NCBI RefSeq assembly: GCF_000336935.1
Contig: NZ_AOME01000075.1
Span: forward strand, 1 to 42,215
Origin: Halococcus salifodinae DSM 8989
Lineage (GTDB): Archaea; Halobacteriota; Halobacteria; Halobacteriales; Halococcaceae
Reading direction: 5' to 3'
DNA: 42,215 bases
In this document: one piece after another, positions 35,413-42,215 of the stretch
Layout of the letters: each line of letters begins with the position of its first letter
How positions within the stretch are numbered: position 1 is the stretch's first letter
Notes under the pieces: model-generated
Told to the model about the DNA's origin: nothing
What the model saw: the letters and a program-made list of their open reading frames with translations, nothing else
Databases searched by the model: none
Made by a program: the position numbers and the translations under genes

Positions 35413-36093
35413 ATGAGCGACGACACGAACCAACCGGACGATTCCCCGAACGGCACACACAGCTCGCCCACCGACCTGCCGATCGTGACGACGGACGACC
35501 TCGCGGGTGCGTCGATACCCTCCGAACGGGTCGGCTGTATCGTGCTCGCCGCGGGCACGAGCAGCCGGTTTGGAGACGAGAACAAGCTCCTCGTCGAGAT
35601 CGAGGGCGAGGCTCTGGTACGGCGCGCGGCGACGACGGCACTCGCGAGCCCTGTCGACGAGGTCGTGGTCGTGGTGGGACACGAAGCGCTCGCGGTCCGC
35701 GAGGCACTCTCGGGGCTCGACGTCGGCTTCGTGACGAACGCCGACTACGGGCGAGGGCAAAGCACGTCGGTCCACGCAGGCGTGGCGACCGCGCGCGAGC
35801 GGGATTGGGATGCGGTGATCTTCGCGCTCGGTGACATGCCCCACGTCGATCCCGACTCGATCGAGCGACTGTTGAAAGCGTACGCGGCCGACCACGGGAC
35901 GATCCTCGCGGCGGCGTACGACCGAAAGCGCGGCAACCCCGCCCTGTTCGACGCGGCTCACTTCACCGCGCTCGCGGCGATCGAGGGCGACACCGGCGGT
36001 CGGGAGTTGCTCGTTGGCGACGACACGGCTCTCGTCGAAACCGACGATCCGGGAGTCGTGCGCGACGTCGACCGTCGGAAAGACGTCCACTGA
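35413..36093 (+). CDS. MobA/MocA-like nucleotidyltransferase
   Basis: A 226-residue NTP-transferase of the MobA/MocA type (GT-A fold). The nucleotide-binding signature is GCIVLAAGTSSRFGDENKLL near residues 41-60. Then come VDEVVVVVGHEALAVREALS, NADYGRGQSTSVHAGVATA, ALGDMPHVDPDSIERLL (metal-binding DMP) and RKRGNPALFD. The first 40 residues are an acidic low-complexity extension. The closest pattern is MocA, which makes molybdopterin cytosine dinucleotide. Its position after cofH also raises a role in F420 (CofC makes a related guanylyl transfer), but the signature fits MocA better. It starts 106 nt after cofH. Confidence 0.8.
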   Translation: MSDDTNQPDDSPNGTHSSPTDLPIVTTDDLAGASIPSERVGCIVLAAGTSSRFGDENKLLVEIEGEALVRRAATTALASPVDEVVVVVGHEALAVREALSGLDVGFVTNADYGRGQSTSVHAGVATARERDWDAVIFALGDMPHVDPDSIERLLKAYAADHGTILAAAYDRKRGNPALFDAAHFTALAAIEGDTGGRELLVGDDTALVETDDPGVVRDVDRRKDVH

Positions 36094-36284
36094 CTCGACT
36101 GACTGCCGGATCCTTCGCTGTACACACAGCGTGGGTCGTCCCTTCCCGATTCGTCCGGTGTCGCCGTGATCGCTCCGATCGTTCCGATTCCTCTGTGCTG
36201 AACTATACGATCTAGGGGTGTGAAATCGGCCGGTCGCCGATGTCGCTTCACTCCACGACCAGCGCCATGTGAACGATTCGGTAG

Positions 36285-36298
36285 CCATATATGTATAT
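36285..36298 (+). promoter_or_regulatory. Promoter of the rdfA/SMC-like operon
   Basis: The TATA box CCATATATGTATAT is centred about 26 nt before the ATG at 36318, a strong core promoter consistent with a leaderless mRNA. It supports 36318 rather than the in-frame ATG at 36291, which overlaps the box. Confidence 0.55.
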
Positions 36299-36317
36299 CT
36301 CGCATAACGAGGGGCGA

Positions 36318-36962
36318 ATGAGTGCAGAATCACGCTGCAAAGTCGAGCGCAACGCCGAGCGCTACGACCTCACCGCCCCGTCGACTCACGACTCCGTCGA
36401 CGACTATCTGCTCTCTCGCTGGTTGGGGCACGACGATCGAGCCGCGGAGGGGTATCGATCGCTGACGGAGTGGTTCAACAAGCGACTGCTCCGGGCCAGC
36501 TACGACGCCAACGGTCGGGAGACGCTCGCGACCCAGCTCGACGCCGACCACGCGATCCTGACCGGCGACGACGACCTCGAACGCGCAGAGCTCATCGACG
36601 TCCTCGCCGCGGCAGGCATCGACGGCGAGACGCTCCGCGACGACATGATCTCGTGGGGAACGATGCGCAACCACCTCAACGACTGTCTCGGGAGGGAGAA
36701 GGGGACTCCCGAAGCCCGGACCGACTGGGAGCGCGAGAGCGTGCGGATCGCCCGCGACCGGACGGCCGACCGGGTCCGCGAGGCGCTCGGCGCGCTCGCG
36801 TCGAAGGACGACCTCGTTGGCGGCGAGGCCGCCACGGTCGAGGTCCAAGTCCAGCTAACCTGCGGGGAGTGCCCGCGCCGGGTGCCGCTCGACACGGCGC
36901 TCGATCGGGGGTACGTCTGCGCCGAGCACCACGATCGCGTGCCGAGCGAGGGCACACCATGA
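36318..36962 (+). CDS. rdfA: RdfA-family protein (rod-determining factor type)
   Basis: A 214-residue haloarchaeal protein beginning MSAESRCKVERNAERYDL. The N-terminal block (KVERNAERYDL, then DDYLLSRWLGHDDRAAEGYR and LTEWFNKRLLR) is the family hallmark. A central helical region follows (ILTGDDDLERAELIDVLAAA; DDMISWGTMRNHLNDCL). The C-terminus carries a potential zinc site, CGECP with CAEHH (Cys182, Cys185, Cys201, His204). In Haloferax volcanii a homologue is needed to form rod-shaped cells. Its stop overlaps the start of an SMC-related gene by four bases (ATGA), implying coupled translation and a joint function. Confidence 0.8.
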   Translation: MSAESRCKVERNAERYDLTAPSTHDSVDDYLLSRWLGHDDRAAEGYRSLTEWFNKRLLRASYDANGRETLATQLDADHAILTGDDDLERAELIDVLAAAGIDGETLRDDMISWGTMRNHLNDCLGREKGTPEARTDWERESVRIARDRTADRVREALGALASKDDLVGGEAATVEVQVQLTCGECPRRVPLDTALDRGYVCAEHHDRVPSEGTP

Positions 36963-38743
36963 CCTGGCACCTCGACATCGAGAACATCGCGGGGATCCGT
37001 CACGGGGCGGCGACGCTCGAACCCGGCCTCGACGCGATCCGCGGCACGAACTGGGAGGGCAAATCGAGCTTCATCCAGGCGCTCGAAACCGCAATCGGGG
37101 TGGCGTCGCCGCTGACTGAGGGAGCGGACCGCGGCCACGTGGAACTCGACGCCGATGACGCGTCGATCACGGTCGAACTCGTCCGCGACGGACGGACCGT
37201 CCGACGGGAAGGATCTCCCTACCTCATCGACGAGTACGACCGCAAGCGGGCGCGGCTGTTCGCCTGCCTCGACGAGCGCAACCCGGTCCGCCAGGCGGTC
37301 GACGCCGGCGAGAACCTCGAAGAAGTTCTGCTGCAACCGCTCGACATCCAGAACATCGACGAGGAGATCGGGAGTCTGAAACACGAACGCGAGCAGGTCG
37401 AGGGCGAGCTCGCGCAGGCGAACGAAGCCGCGGACCGAACCCCAACCGTTCGCGACGAGATCGAACGGCTCGAAACCGAGATCGAGAATGCGAAGGGACG
37501 GATGAGCGAACTCTCGACCGAGGACGACGGCTCGGACGAGCGCGACCGACTGAGCGAGCTCCGGGCCGAACGCGACCAGGTCGACTCGCGGATCGATCGC
37601 TTCGAGAACACCGTCGAACGCACCGAAGCGACGCTCGCGGACAAACGGGAGGCGCTCGAAGCGCTCACGGTTCCGGAGGAGTCGTCGGTCGAGGCGGACC
37701 TCGCCGACGCCCGTGAGGAACTCCAGAGCGTGAAAAACGACGTCGATCTCCTCCAATCGCTCTACTCGGCCAACCAGCGCGTGCTCGAAGAGGACCGCCT
37801 CGGCCTCGTCACCGACGTCGACCACCAGCTCACCGACGACGCGGTCGCGTGCTGGGTTTGTGACAGCGAGTCGTCGCGCAGCGGGATGGAGGCCCGAGTC
37901 GACGCGCTCGGCGAGCGCGTCACCGACCTCCGCTCGGCAGTCGAGACCCACCGGGACACCGTCGATCGACTCGAAGCGCGTGCCGAGGAGTTCACCCAGA
38001 CCGAGCGACGCGAGCGCGACCTGGAGGAGGCGATCGCGGACCACGAATCGACCGTCGCCGACCGCCGCGAGCGCCTCGCGGAGCTGCGGACCAGGCGCGA
38101 CGAGCTCGACGACGGAATCGAGGAGCTCTCGGCCGAAGTTTCGGCGACCACCGACGAGCTCACCGACCTCGAAAGCGAGGTCAAGTACCGCGAGATGGAG
38201 CTCGAGGAGTACCGCGACGAGCTGGCAACGCTCGAAACCCGCGTCGAGCGCGCCGATGACCTCGAAGCCGAACGCGAGCGCCTTTCGACCGAGATCGCGG
38301 ACCTCCGCAACCGGAAGGCTGCGGTGAAACGCCGCACACGAGAAGCGTTCGACGACGCGATCGGCGAGATCGTCCCTCGGTTCGAGACCGGGTTCGAGAC
38401 CGCCCACCTCACGCCGAACTTCGACCTCGTGGTCGCGCGGAACGGCCGGGAAGCACAGTTGAGCGCGCTGAGCGAGGGCGAGCGCGAACTCCTCGGGCTC
38501 GTCGCCGCGCTCGCGGGCCACGCCGCCTTCGAGGTCGGCGACACCGTTCCCTGCCTGCTCGTCGACGGCCTGAGCAGCCTCGCGGACGAGAACCTCCACA
38601 CTCTCGTCGAGTACCTCCGCGATCGAGCGACGTACATCGTTTTCACCGTCCACCCGGAGTACACGGCGTTCGAGGGCAACGAGATCGCACTCGACGACTG
38701 GACGGTCGTCTCCGACGAGCGGTCGGTCACGGCACCGCAGTAG
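36959..38743 (+). CDS. Archaea-specific SMC-related protein (Rad50/SMC-like)
   Basis: A 594-residue SMC/Rad50-like protein. The N-terminal half-ATPase has a modified Walker A, RGTNWEGKSSFIQAL (residues 28-42; Trp replaces the usual fourth-position Gly). Coiled coils run from about 130 to 245 and 305 to 460, flanking a Rad50-type zinc hook CWVC (Cys298, Cys301). The C-terminal part has the ABC signature region LSALSEGERELLGLVAALAG and a Walker B-like CLLVDGLSSLADENL. There Asp536 is followed by Gly, not the catalytic Glu. It is translationally coupled to rdfA. Likely roles are in chromosome organisation or cell-shape control; no Mre11-like nuclease is adjacent, so it is not a standard Rad50. 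Confidence 0.85.
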   Translation: MTWHLDIENIAGIRHGAATLEPGLDAIRGTNWEGKSSFIQALETAIGVASPLTEGADRGHVELDADDASITVELVRDGRTVRREGSPYLIDEYDRKRARLFACLDERNPVRQAVDAGENLEEVLLQPLDIQNIDEEIGSLKHEREQVEGELAQANEAADRTPTVRDEIERLETEIENAKGRMSELSTEDDGSDERDRLSELRAERDQVDSRIDRFENTVERTEATLADKREALEALTVPEESSVEADLADAREELQSVKNDVDLLQSLYSANQRVLEEDRLGLVTDVDHQLTDDAVACWVCDSESSRSGMEARVDALGERVTDLRSAVETHRDTVDRLEARAEEFTQTERRERDLEEAIADHESTVADRRERLAELRTRRDELDDGIEELSAEVSATTDELTDLESEVKYREMELEEYRDELATLETRVERADDLEAERERLSTEIADLRNRKAAVKRRTREAFDDAIGEIVPRFETGFETAHLTPNFDLVVARNGREAQLSALSEGERELLGLVAALAGHAAFEVGDTVPCLLVDGLSSLADENLHTLVEYLRDRATYIVFTVHPEYTAFEGNEIALDDWTVVSDERSVTAPQ

Positions 38744-38796
38744 CGATCCGCAGTGATCGTGCAGTTCGGTGTCCCGTTTCGTTCGTCGACGAACCC

Positions 38797-40392
38797 TTAT
38801 TCCACCGGCACCTCGACGAGCGCGATGTCGTCGTCGGGGACGACGCGATCGAGCACGTCGTCGAGTTCGTCCCAGCTCTCGGGGCGGTAGCCCTCGATCC
38901 CGAAGCTCTCGGCGAAGGTGACGAAATCGGGGTTAGTGAGCTGCGTCCCGGTGCTTTCGCCGCGATGCTCGGCCTGTTTCTCCGAGATCAGGCCGTAGTC
39001 GTTGTCATTGAACAGGAGGATGGTAAACGAGCAGCCGAGGCGGGTCGCGGTCTCGATCTCGGCGGCGTTCATCAGGAAGCCGCCGTCGCCGGTGGCGGCA
39101 ACCACGTTGCCGTCGATCGCGAGGTCGGCGGCGACCGCGCCGGGGACCGCGATCCCCATGGTCGCCAACCCGTTGGAGATGATGCAGGTGTTCGGTTCGT
39201 AGGTCGGGTAGTCCTGGGCGATCGCCATCTTGTGGCTGCCCGTATCAGAAATGAGGACGTCATCGTCGGCCATCGCGTCCCGGAGCAGCGGGAGCGAGCG
39301 CCGCACTGAGAAGGCGTCGTCACCGTCGGGCCGGCCGAACTTCGCTGTGACGACGTCCTCGCGGATGGAGGCGTACCAGTCGGGATCGGTGCCGATGTCG
39401 TCGCCGTACTCTTGGATCGCGCGCAGCCCCGCGGAGACGTCGCAGACGATCTCGACGTTCGGGTTGTAGTGGGCGTACACCTCGGCGGGCTCGAAGTCGA
39501 GGTGGACGATCCGCTTGTCGGCTGCGGGGTTCCAGTCTTCCGGGTCGTGTTCGGCGATGTCGTAGCCCACCGTGAGCACCGCGTCAGCCTTCCTGATGGC
39601 GTCGGCGATCCGGGTGCCGCCGCCCGCTTCGGCTTCGTACTGGAGCGCGAACAGCGAGTGGTCGTCGGCGTCCGAAACCGCACCTTTCCCCATGTAGGTG
39701 GCGACCACCGGAACGTCGGTCGCGTCGACGAACGACCGGAGGCGCTCCGATGCGCGAGTGCGGATCGCCCCGTTGCCCGCGAGCACGATCGGCCGGTCGG
39801 CGTCGGCCAGCAACGAGACCGCGCGCTCGACCGCCGTCTCGTCGGGGCTCGGCCGCCGGATCCGACTTCGCGTCGGGAGTGGGGAGGCCTCGGTCTCCGT
39901 GCCGGCCACGTCTTCGGGGAACTCGAGATGGGTCGCACCGGGTTTTTCGTGTTCGGCGAGTTTGAACGCCTTTCGCACCGATTCGTGGACGATTTCGGGG
40001 TCGGAGATCTGGGTGTTCCACTTCGTTATCGGTTCGAACATATCAACGATGTCGAGCTTCTGATGGCTCTCCTTGTGGAGGCGTTCGAGCCCACCCTGGC
40101 CGGTGATCGACACCACGGGACTCTTGTCGAGCTGGGCGTCGGCGACGCCGGTCACGAGGTTGGTCGCGCCCGGCCCGAGCGTCCCGAGACAGACGCCCGC
40201 ATCGCCGGTGAGTCGGCCGTGGACGTCGGCCATGAACGCCGCGCCCTGCTCGTGGCGAACGGGGACGAACTCGATCGACGAGTCCCGGAGTGAGAAGAGG
40301 AGCTCCTCAAGCTCCTCTCCGGGGAGACCGAAGACGTGATCGGTCCCTTCGACTTCGAGGCATTCGACGAGGAGATCGGCTGCGGTTTGCAT
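38797..40392 (-). CDS. Thiamine pyrophosphate enzyme, acetolactate synthase-like large subunit
   Basis: A 531-residue TPP enzyme. The N-terminal Pyr domain has FGLPGEELEELLFSL, the catalytic glutamate region VRHEQGAAFMADVHGRL and GVCLGTLGPGATNLVTGVADA. A central Rossmann-like domain follows. The PP domain has ATGDGGFLMNAAEIETATRL and FNDNDYGLI (GDG...NDN, the TPP-Mg motif). The start MQTAADLLVECLEVEG at 40392 is supported by CTAATGTA on its strand 25-30 nt upstream. It matches the acetolactate synthase/AlsS family best. No small regulatory subunit (IlvN) lies nearby, so a catabolic acetolactate synthase or related 2-oxoacid carboligase is as likely as the branched-chain biosynthetic enzyme. 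Confidence 0.85.
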   Translation of the reverse strand: MQTAADLLVECLEVEGTDHVFGLPGEELEELLFSLRDSSIEFVPVRHEQGAAFMADVHGRLTGDAGVCLGTLGPGATNLVTGVADAQLDKSPVVSITGQGGLERLHKESHQKLDIVDMFEPITKWNTQISDPEIVHESVRKAFKLAEHEKPGATHLEFPEDVAGTETEASPLPTRSRIRRPSPDETAVERAVSLLADADRPIVLAGNGAIRTRASERLRSFVDATDVPVVATYMGKGAVSDADDHSLFALQYEAEAGGGTRIADAIRKADAVLTVGYDIAEHDPEDWNPAADKRIVHLDFEPAEVYAHYNPNVEIVCDVSAGLRAIQEYGDDIGTDPDWYASIREDVVTAKFGRPDGDDAFSVRRSLPLLRDAMADDDVLISDTGSHKMAIAQDYPTYEPNTCIISNGLATMGIAVPGAVAADLAIDGNVVAATGDGGFLMNAAEIETATRLGCSFTILLFNDNDYGLISEKQAEHRGESTGTQLTNPDFVTFAESFGIEGYRPESWDELDDVLDRVVPDDDIALVEVPVE

Positions 40393-40576
40393 GCGCCAGG
40401 CTACACCCAGCGGGTACATTAGCCCGTCGCCATCGTGGCAAAGAGTGTCACTGACGCTTTCGCCGTTCGGTAGTCGACGTCGCGCCCGGTCCGTGCCGGC
40501 CACGAAACTCACCGGGACGAGTATCCACCGTCCTATCCAAACGACTAAAAGTGCTGCTGTGATGTGTCACGACGAC

Positions 40577-42037
40577 ATGGCAGACGATACTGGATCGATG
40601 TCGGGGGGCAGCGACGAGGGTGGCGGGACGAAGGGTTCGGTGTTCGCGCGGTACTTCGGGTTCGAAGAACACGGCACCGATCTCAGGACCGAGATCGTCG
40701 CCGGGATCACGACCTTTCTCGCGATGTCGTACATCATCGTCGTGAACCCCGCGATACTGGCTGGGATACCGGGCAGCGATGGCAAGCCCGGTATCGTGAT
40801 CGAGGGGTACTCGGTGGTGGAGGTCCAGCAGATGCTGACGGTCGTGACGATCATCTCGGCCGTCGTGGGACTTCTCGTGATGGCGTTCTACGCGAACCAG
40901 CCGTTCGGTCTGGCTCCCGGTCTGGGACTCAACGCCTTCTTCGCGTTCACCGTCGTGGGGGCCATCGGCATTCCGTGGGAAACGGCCCTGGCGGCGATAT
41001 TCACTGAAGGGATCATCTTCATCGTGTTGACGGCCGTCGGAGCACGGACGTACGTCATCAGGCTGTTTCCGGAGCCGGTCAAACTCGCGATCGGTACTGG
41101 AATCGGCCTGTTTCTCGCGATCATCGGTCTCCAGGCGATGCAGGTGGTCGTCGACGATCCGACGACGCTCCTCACACTCGGTAACGTTGCCTCCGATCCC
41201 GTCGCGATCCTTGCGGTGCTTGGACTGTTCGTCACGCTTGCGCTGTACGCTCGGGGCGTCAAGGGTTCGATCATCGTCGGTGTCGTTCTCACGGCTGTAC
41301 TGGGATATCTCGCCACCACCGTCGGTCTCACCGATCCTGGCGTGTTGTTCCCGGAGACGTTGCCCAGCGCACAGTACGACATCACACCGCTGTTCGGTGC
41401 GTTCCTCGAGGGGTTCACCGACATCGACGGGTTCGTCTTCGGGCTCGTCGTGTTCACGTTCTTCTTCGTGGATTTCTTCGATACGGCTGGCACGCTCGTC
41501 GGCGTCGGCCAGGCCGGTGACTTTCTCGATGAGGACAACAACTTCCCGGACATCGACAAACCGCTGATGGCCGACGCGGTCGCCACCACGGCCGGTGCGG
41601 CCCTCGGTACGTCGACGGTGACCACGTTCGTCGAATCGGCAACCGGCGTCGAAGAGGGTGGCCGTACGGGCATGACCGCGTTGGTTATCGCCGTGTTGTT
41701 CCTCCTCGCGCTGGTGGTCGTTCCGTTCGCAGCGGCGATTCCACAGTACGCCTCGAACATCGCGCTGGTCGTGGTCGCGCTGTTGATGCTCACGAACGTC
41801 GCCGACATCGACTGGAACGACCTGACGCACGCGATCCCGGCGGGGCTCACCATCCTCGTGATGCCGCTGACGTACTCGATCGCGTACGGCATCGCCGCCG
41901 GCCTCATCACCTACCCCATCATGAAGACCGCGGTCGGTGAGTTCGACGACGTCAAAGCGGGCCAGTGGGTGATCGCCGCTGCGTTCGTGGTCTACTTCTA
42001 CGTCCGCACGAGCGGCGTGCTTACCGGGGCAGTGTAA
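40577..42037 (+). CDS. NCS2-family purine permease (AzgA/PbuG-like)
   Basis: A 486-residue membrane transporter. After a short acidic N-terminus come the signatures RYFGFEEHGTDLRTEIVAGI, TTFLAMSYIIVVNPAIL, FAPGLGLNAFF-type PFGLAPGLGLNAFFAFTVV, and FFFVDFFDTAGTLVGVGQAG, with STVTTFVESATGVEEGGRTG near the C-terminal substrate site. This is the AzgA-like (hypoxanthine/guanine/adenine) branch of nucleobase-cation symporter 2. About 12-14 hydrophobic segments are present. The ATG at 40577 is preferred over 40562, because TAAAA at 40546-40550 lies 27-31 nt upstream. It is divergent from the TPP enzyme gene. Confidence 0.93.
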   Translation: MADDTGSMSGGSDEGGGTKGSVFARYFGFEEHGTDLRTEIVAGITTFLAMSYIIVVNPAILAGIPGSDGKPGIVIEGYSVVEVQQMLTVVTIISAVVGLLVMAFYANQPFGLAPGLGLNAFFAFTVVGAIGIPWETALAAIFTEGIIFIVLTAVGARTYVIRLFPEPVKLAIGTGIGLFLAIIGLQAMQVVVDDPTTLLTLGNVASDPVAILAVLGLFVTLALYARGVKGSIIVGVVLTAVLGYLATTVGLTDPGVLFPETLPSAQYDITPLFGAFLEGFTDIDGFVFGLVVFTFFFVDFFDTAGTLVGVGQAGDFLDEDNNFPDIDKPLMADAVATTAGAALGTSTVTTFVESATGVEEGGRTGMTALVIAVLFLLALVVVPFAAAIPQYASNIALVVVALLMLTNVADIDWNDLTHAIPAGLTILVMPLTYSIAYGIAAGLITYPIMKTAVGEFDDVKAGQWVIAAAFVVYFYVRTSGVLTGAV

Positions 42038-42170
42038 CGCATTTCGGACGAGGCGCTGTGTCTCGGCGGTGGGGTGCTTGAAGCACTCCCTCGGTTGGTG
42101 TGAACCGGCGCGGCTCCGTGCACACTGCCGGAGACGGTACGTTTTTGCCACCGTCAGGCGAGAGGCGAGT

Positions 42171-42196
42171 ATGCGAGTCGCACTACTCGGCGGTAC
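42171..42196 (+). CDS. Start of a truncated gene, possibly F420-dependent NADP reductase
   Basis: The ATG at 42171 begins MRVALLGGT before the sequence turns into adapter. A TTTTT box lies 25-29 nt upstream. MRVALLGGTGDIG-like starts are typical of F420H2:NADP oxidoreductase, which would suit a genome with cofH, but eight residues cannot prove this; other Rossmann enzymes start similarly. Confidence 0.3.
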
Positions 42197-42215
42197 CTGT
42201 CTCTTATACACATCT
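42197..42215. other. Nextera/Tn5 mosaic-end adapter sequence (artefact)
   Basis: The last 19 bases, CTGTCTCTTATACACATCT, are exactly the reverse complement of the Tn5 mosaic end used in Nextera libraries. They are library adapter left at a contig end, not haloarchaeal DNA. Translated on the minus strand they give the tell-tale artefact peptide MYKRQ. Confidence 0.97.

Noticed and set aside
36500..38653. A 717-codon minus-strand frame
   Set aside because: It is antisense to rdfA and the SMC-related gene; no recognisable domain.
40448..42211. A 587-codon minus-strand frame starting MYKRQ
   Set aside because: The start comes from Nextera adapter, and the rest is antisense to the NCS2 permease.

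Overview
The window is chromosomal DNA of an extremely halophilic archaeon (class Halobacteria). It is GC-rich, its proteins are strongly acidic, and many start codons lie 25-30 nt downstream of a T/A-rich box, as expected for leaderless haloarchaeal transcripts. It carries a complete rRNA operon (16S - tRNA-Ala - 23S - 5S - tRNA-Cys). The 5S gene is split by an insertion of about 108 nt, giving a 231-nt 5S RNA. That size is the one I recall for Halococcus morrhuae, so a Halococcus-like organism is the best guess.

Layout. 1-89: tail of an integrase-type transposase cut by the window edge. 282-2413: truA-hisS (minus strand), with a large hairpin over the hisS start codon, then a PDCD5-like gene. 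3047-9567: a 2-oxoacid dehydrogenase complex cluster on the minus strand in the order lipA, E1 alpha, E1 beta, E2, E3. 9729-14676: MATE exporter, Asp-rich membrane protein, Brr2/Ski2-type helicase, tiny membrane protein. 14750-20534: HAD phosphatase; a NucS-N-domain/zinc-ribbon protein followed by the tRNA splicing endonuclease endA; a methyltransferase/Nudix-like pair; trpS. 20798-25410: flavin reductase, then pheS-pheT preceded by a short reading frame with three consecutive Phe codons. 25417-27300: pyrD, an AbrB-like protein, and the chromosomal protein MC1. 27530-33389: rRNA operon with tandem promoters, a spacer promoter and two canonical bulge-helix-bulge processing stems. 33945-42037: cofH (coenzyme F420), a MobA/MocA-like nucleotidyltransferase, the rdfA plus archaea-specific SMC-related pair, an acetolactate-synthase-like enzyme and an NCS2 purine permease. 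The final 19 bases are Nextera/Tn5 adapter, not genome.

Themes. Much of the window serves translation: three aminoacyl-tRNA synthetases (His, Trp, Phe), tRNA pseudouridylation, tRNA intron cleavage, rRNA and tRNAs. The rest is central metabolism (lipoate enzymes, pyrimidine synthesis, F420) and chromosome or cell-shape factors (MC1, SMC-like, RdfA). The most noteworthy signals are the Phe-rich leader frame upstream of pheST, the 5S insertion, a hairpin repeat present twice with compensatory changes, the hairpin hiding the hisS start, and the rdfA/SMC-like cassette with a non-canonical ATPase site. No CRISPR array or complete mobile element was seen.
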